This document shows, in pieces, positions 6,084 to 7,893 of a stretch of DNA of 7,893 nt. The notes beneath the pieces are model-generated. The model saw only the letters and a program-made list of their open reading frames with translations. It ran no database searches and was not told the origin of the DNA. Position numbers and translations under genes: made by a program. Source of the stretch: Conexibacter sp. (GTDB lineage Bacteria; Actinomycetota; Thermoleophilia; Solirubrobacterales; Solirubrobacteraceae); contig JAOPZP010000497.1 in the NCBI GenBank assembly GCA_025964055.1, positions 1-7,893 on the forward strand, read 5' to 3'. How positions within the stretch are numbered: the stretch's first letter is position 1; every line of letters begins with the position of its first letter.

Positions 6084-7751
6084 GTGAAGGTCCTCGGGAT
6101 CAACGCCGTCTTCCACGATCCCGCCGCGGCGATGGTGGTCGACGGCGTGACCGTCGCCGCCGCCGAGGAGGAGCGCTTCAGCCGCCGCAAGCACGGCAAG
6201 ACGCCCGTCGCGTTCTCCACCTGGGAGCTGCCCGAGCAGGCCATCGCCTTCTGCCTGGCGGAGGCCGGGCTGACGCCGCGCGACGTCGACGTCATCGCGT
6301 ACTCCTACGACCCGTCGCTCGGCCGCCCCGTCGACGGCGACGACCTCCCCGCCGACGAGTGGGAGGGGCTGCGCACCCTGTTCGTCCAGCGCGCGCCGCG
6401 GTTCCTGCAGACGCTCGGCTTCGACCCGGCGCGCGTGCGGTTCGTCGCCCACCACGTCGCGCACGCCGCCTCGGCGCACCTCGCCTCGCCCTACGCGACG
6501 TCGGCGGTGCTGGTCGCCGACGGGCGCGGCGAGCGCGCCTCCTCCCTGCTGGGCCGCTACGACGCGCACGGCGCGCTCGAGACGCTGCACGTCCAGGAGC
6601 TGCCGCACTCGCTCGGGCTCCTCTACGAGCACTTGACCGGCCACCTCGGCTTCCGCCGCTCGTCGGACGAGTACAAGGTGATGGCCATGGCGTCCTACGG
6701 GCGCCCCGACCACGTGGAGGCGCTGCGCGAGCTCGTCCACGCCACCGGCGACGGCGGCTTTCGCACCGACCCGGTGGACTGGGAGGCGCTGGCGCCGGCG
6801 CTCGCCCCGGGCGGCGCGGGCTGGGGTCCCGAGCACGCGGCGCTGGCCGCGTCCGTCCAGCGGCTGGTCGAGGACGTCCTGCTCGACCTGGCGCGCTGGC
6901 TGCACGCGCAGACCGGCGAGACGCGGCTCACGCTGGCGGGCGGCGTCGCGCTGAACTGCGTCGCCAACGCGCGGCTGCTGCGCGAGGGACCGTTCGACGA
7001 GGTCTGGGTCCAGCCCGCCGCCGGCGACTCCGGCACCGCCCTCGGCGCCGCCATGCAGGTGGCCGCCGACGCGGGCGAGCCTGTGCGGCCGATGGCCACC
7101 GCCGCGCTGGGGCGCGGCTGGGACGACGACGCGCTGGCCGCCTGGCTCGACCGCGCCGGCGTCGACTACGAACGGCCCGACGACGTCGCCGTCGAGGTCG
7201 CCGAGGCGCTGGCGGCCGACGGGATCGTCGCGTGGTTCCAGGGCCGAAGCGAGTTCGGGCCCCGCGCGCTGGGCCACCGCAGCCTGCTCGCGGACCCACG
7301 GCAGGCCGCCAACCTCGAACGCCTCAACGACGTCAAGGGCCGCGAGCAGTTCCGCCCGGTCGCGCCCATGGTCCTCGAGACGCACGCGCCGGAGCTGTTC
7401 AGCGGCCGCCATCCGTCGCCGCACATGCTGTTCGTCCACGACGTGCACCAGGCGTGGCGCGAGCGCATCCCGGCCGTCGTCCACGTGGACGGCACCGCAC
7501 GCGTGCAGACCGTCGACGCCGCCGACGAGCCGTTGGTCGCCCGCATGTTGGAGGCCTTCCACGCGCTCACCGGCGTGCCGGTGGTCGTCAACACCTCGTT
7601 GAACACCGCGGGGCGCCCGATGGTCGACGATCCGCGCGACGCGCTGGAGTGCTTCGGCTCGGCGCCCGTCGACCTGCTGGCGATCGGCCCGTTCGTCCTG
7701 CGGCGCGACCGGGCGCTGCGCGGAGACCGCGCGCTGGAGCAGGTCGCGTGA
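6084..7751 (+). CDS. Carbamoyltransferase, NodU/CmcH/TobZ family
   Basis: 555 residues, full family length. Known members transfer a carbamoyl group from carbamoyl phosphate to a hydroxyl of a sugar or antibiotic through a carbamoyl-adenylate intermediate, using ATP and a metal. The N-terminal Kae1-like domain opens with MKVLGINAVFHDPAAA and the EEERFSRRKHG block (28-38). Putative metal ligands are H123 and H127 (HHVAHA), D146 (VADGRGE) and D315 (GDSGTALGAA), with AGGVALN at 285-291 in the nucleotide-binding fold. The C-terminal domain from about 380 has WFQGRSEFGPRALGHRS (384-400), FRPVAPMV (423-430), VHVDGTARVQTV (467-478) and VVNTSLN (501-507), all typical. GTG 6084 is preferred because families start at MKVLGIN; GTG 6051 would add 11 residues, and neither has a clear ribosome binding site. 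The last 4 bases overlap the next gene, implying translational coupling with a glycosyltransferase, so the acceptor is probably a sugar of a surface glycan or glycolipid. Confidence 0.93.
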   Translation: MKVLGINAVFHDPAAAMVVDGVTVAAAEEERFSRRKHGKTPVAFSTWELPEQAIAFCLAEAGLTPRDVDVIAYSYDPSLGRPVDGDDLPADEWEGLRTLFVQRAPRFLQTLGFDPARVRFVAHHVAHAASAHLASPYATSAVLVADGRGERASSLLGRYDAHGALETLHVQELPHSLGLLYEHLTGHLGFRRSSDEYKVMAMASYGRPDHVEALRELVHATGDGGFRTDPVDWEALAPALAPGGAGWGPEHAALAASVQRLVEDVLLDLARWLHAQTGETRLTLAGGVALNCVANARLLREGPFDEVWVQPAAGDSGTALGAAMQVAADAGEPVRPMATAALGRGWDDDALAAWLDRAGVDYERPDDVAVEVAEALAADGIVAWFQGRSEFGPRALGHRSLLADPRQAANLERLNDVKGREQFRPVAPMVLETHAPELFSGRHPSPHMLFVHDVHQAWRERIPAVVHVDGTARVQTVDAADEPLVARMLEAFHALTGVPVVVNTSLNTAGRPMVDDPRDALECFGSAPVDLLAIGPFVLRRDRALRGDRALEQVA

Positions 7752-7893
7752 GCGGCGCGCCCCGCTACGACGTCGTCGTGCCGACGTCGGGGCGGCCGTC
7801 GCTCGACGTCCTGCTCGCCGCCCTCGCCGCCGCCGACGGGCCGCTGCCCGAGCGCGTCGTGCTGGTCGACGACCGGGCGGGCGCCGGCCCGCA
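7748..7893 (+). CDS. Glycosyltransferase family 2, N-terminal fragment cut by the window edge
   Basis: Forty-eight codons are visible. GTG 7748 shares bases with the TGA stop of the carbamoyltransferase (GTGA overlap), and GGAGCAGG (7736-7743) is a good ribosome binding site just upstream. The protein starts MSGAPRYDVVVPTSGRPSL and continues to PERVVLVDDR (34-43). This is the first beta strand, the PTxGRP turn and the second strand with acidic residues that open a GT-A fold family 2 glycosyltransferase, where the Asp binds the nucleotide of the sugar donor. The catalytic DxD and acceptor regions lie outside the window, so donor, acceptor and any fused domain are unknown. The overlap implies it is made together with the carbamoyltransferase. 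Confidence 0.75.
   Translation, partial: MSGAPRYDVVVPTSGRPSLDVLLAALAAADGPLPERVVLVDDRAGAGP

Noticed and set aside
1554..7562. A 2002-codon open frame on the minus strand
   Set aside because: It runs across five real genes on both strands, has low-complexity Arg/Ala/Gly/Val/Asp composition without domains, and is explained by the rarity of stop codons in very GC-rich DNA.
1..7893. tRNA, rRNA, CRISPR, insertion sequence or phage features
   Set aside because: I scanned for repeats, spacer arrays and mobile-element genes and saw none. A tRNA or covariance-model search was not possible here.

Overview
The window is very GC-rich, with almost every third codon position G or C. It carries densely packed genes with frequent GTG starts. 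Protein content (a penicillin-binding protein with an NTF2-like N-terminal region, a secreted DUF3089 protein, a secreted S15/CocE-type hydrolase) and codon use point to a high-GC Actinomycetota. A soil Thermoleophilia/Solirubrobacterales-type organism is my best guess, but that is an impression from style, not a proof. I see no rRNA, tRNA, CRISPR array, insertion sequence or phage gene. No gene-free stretch exceeds about 115 bases.

Layout. (1) 38-1723 (+): membrane-anchored penicillin-binding transpeptidase with all three active-site motifs. (2) 1809-2966 (+): secreted DUF3089 alpha/beta-hydrolase-like protein with a strong ribosome binding site. (3) 3008-4078 (-): multi-pass membrane protein of the lysylphosphatidylglycerol-synthase transmembrane (UPF0104) family, convergent with gene 2. 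The 41-base gap between them holds two competing perfect inverted repeats, a likely bidirectional terminator. (4) 4170-5969 (+): secreted CocE/NonD (S15) hydrolase, divergent from gene 3 across a 91-base promoter region. (5) 6084-7751 (+): NodU/CmcH/TobZ-type carbamoyltransferase. (6) 7748 to the window end (+): first 48 residues of a family 2 glycosyltransferase, overlapping gene 5 by 4 bases.

How they fit together. Every product acts at or outside the membrane, or plausibly decorates an exported molecule. Genes 1-4 do not form one obvious pathway, and strand switches separate them. Genes 5 and 6 are translationally coupled and probably start a glycan or glycolipid biosynthesis operon in which a sugar is O-carbamoylated; the rest lies beyond the right edge. 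I find no clear evidence for a wholly new system. The points most worth checking are the compact architecture of the penicillin-binding protein, the 14-base palindrome just before the carbamoyltransferase start, the alternative hairpins at 2968-3026, and the carbamoyltransferase-glycosyltransferase operon.
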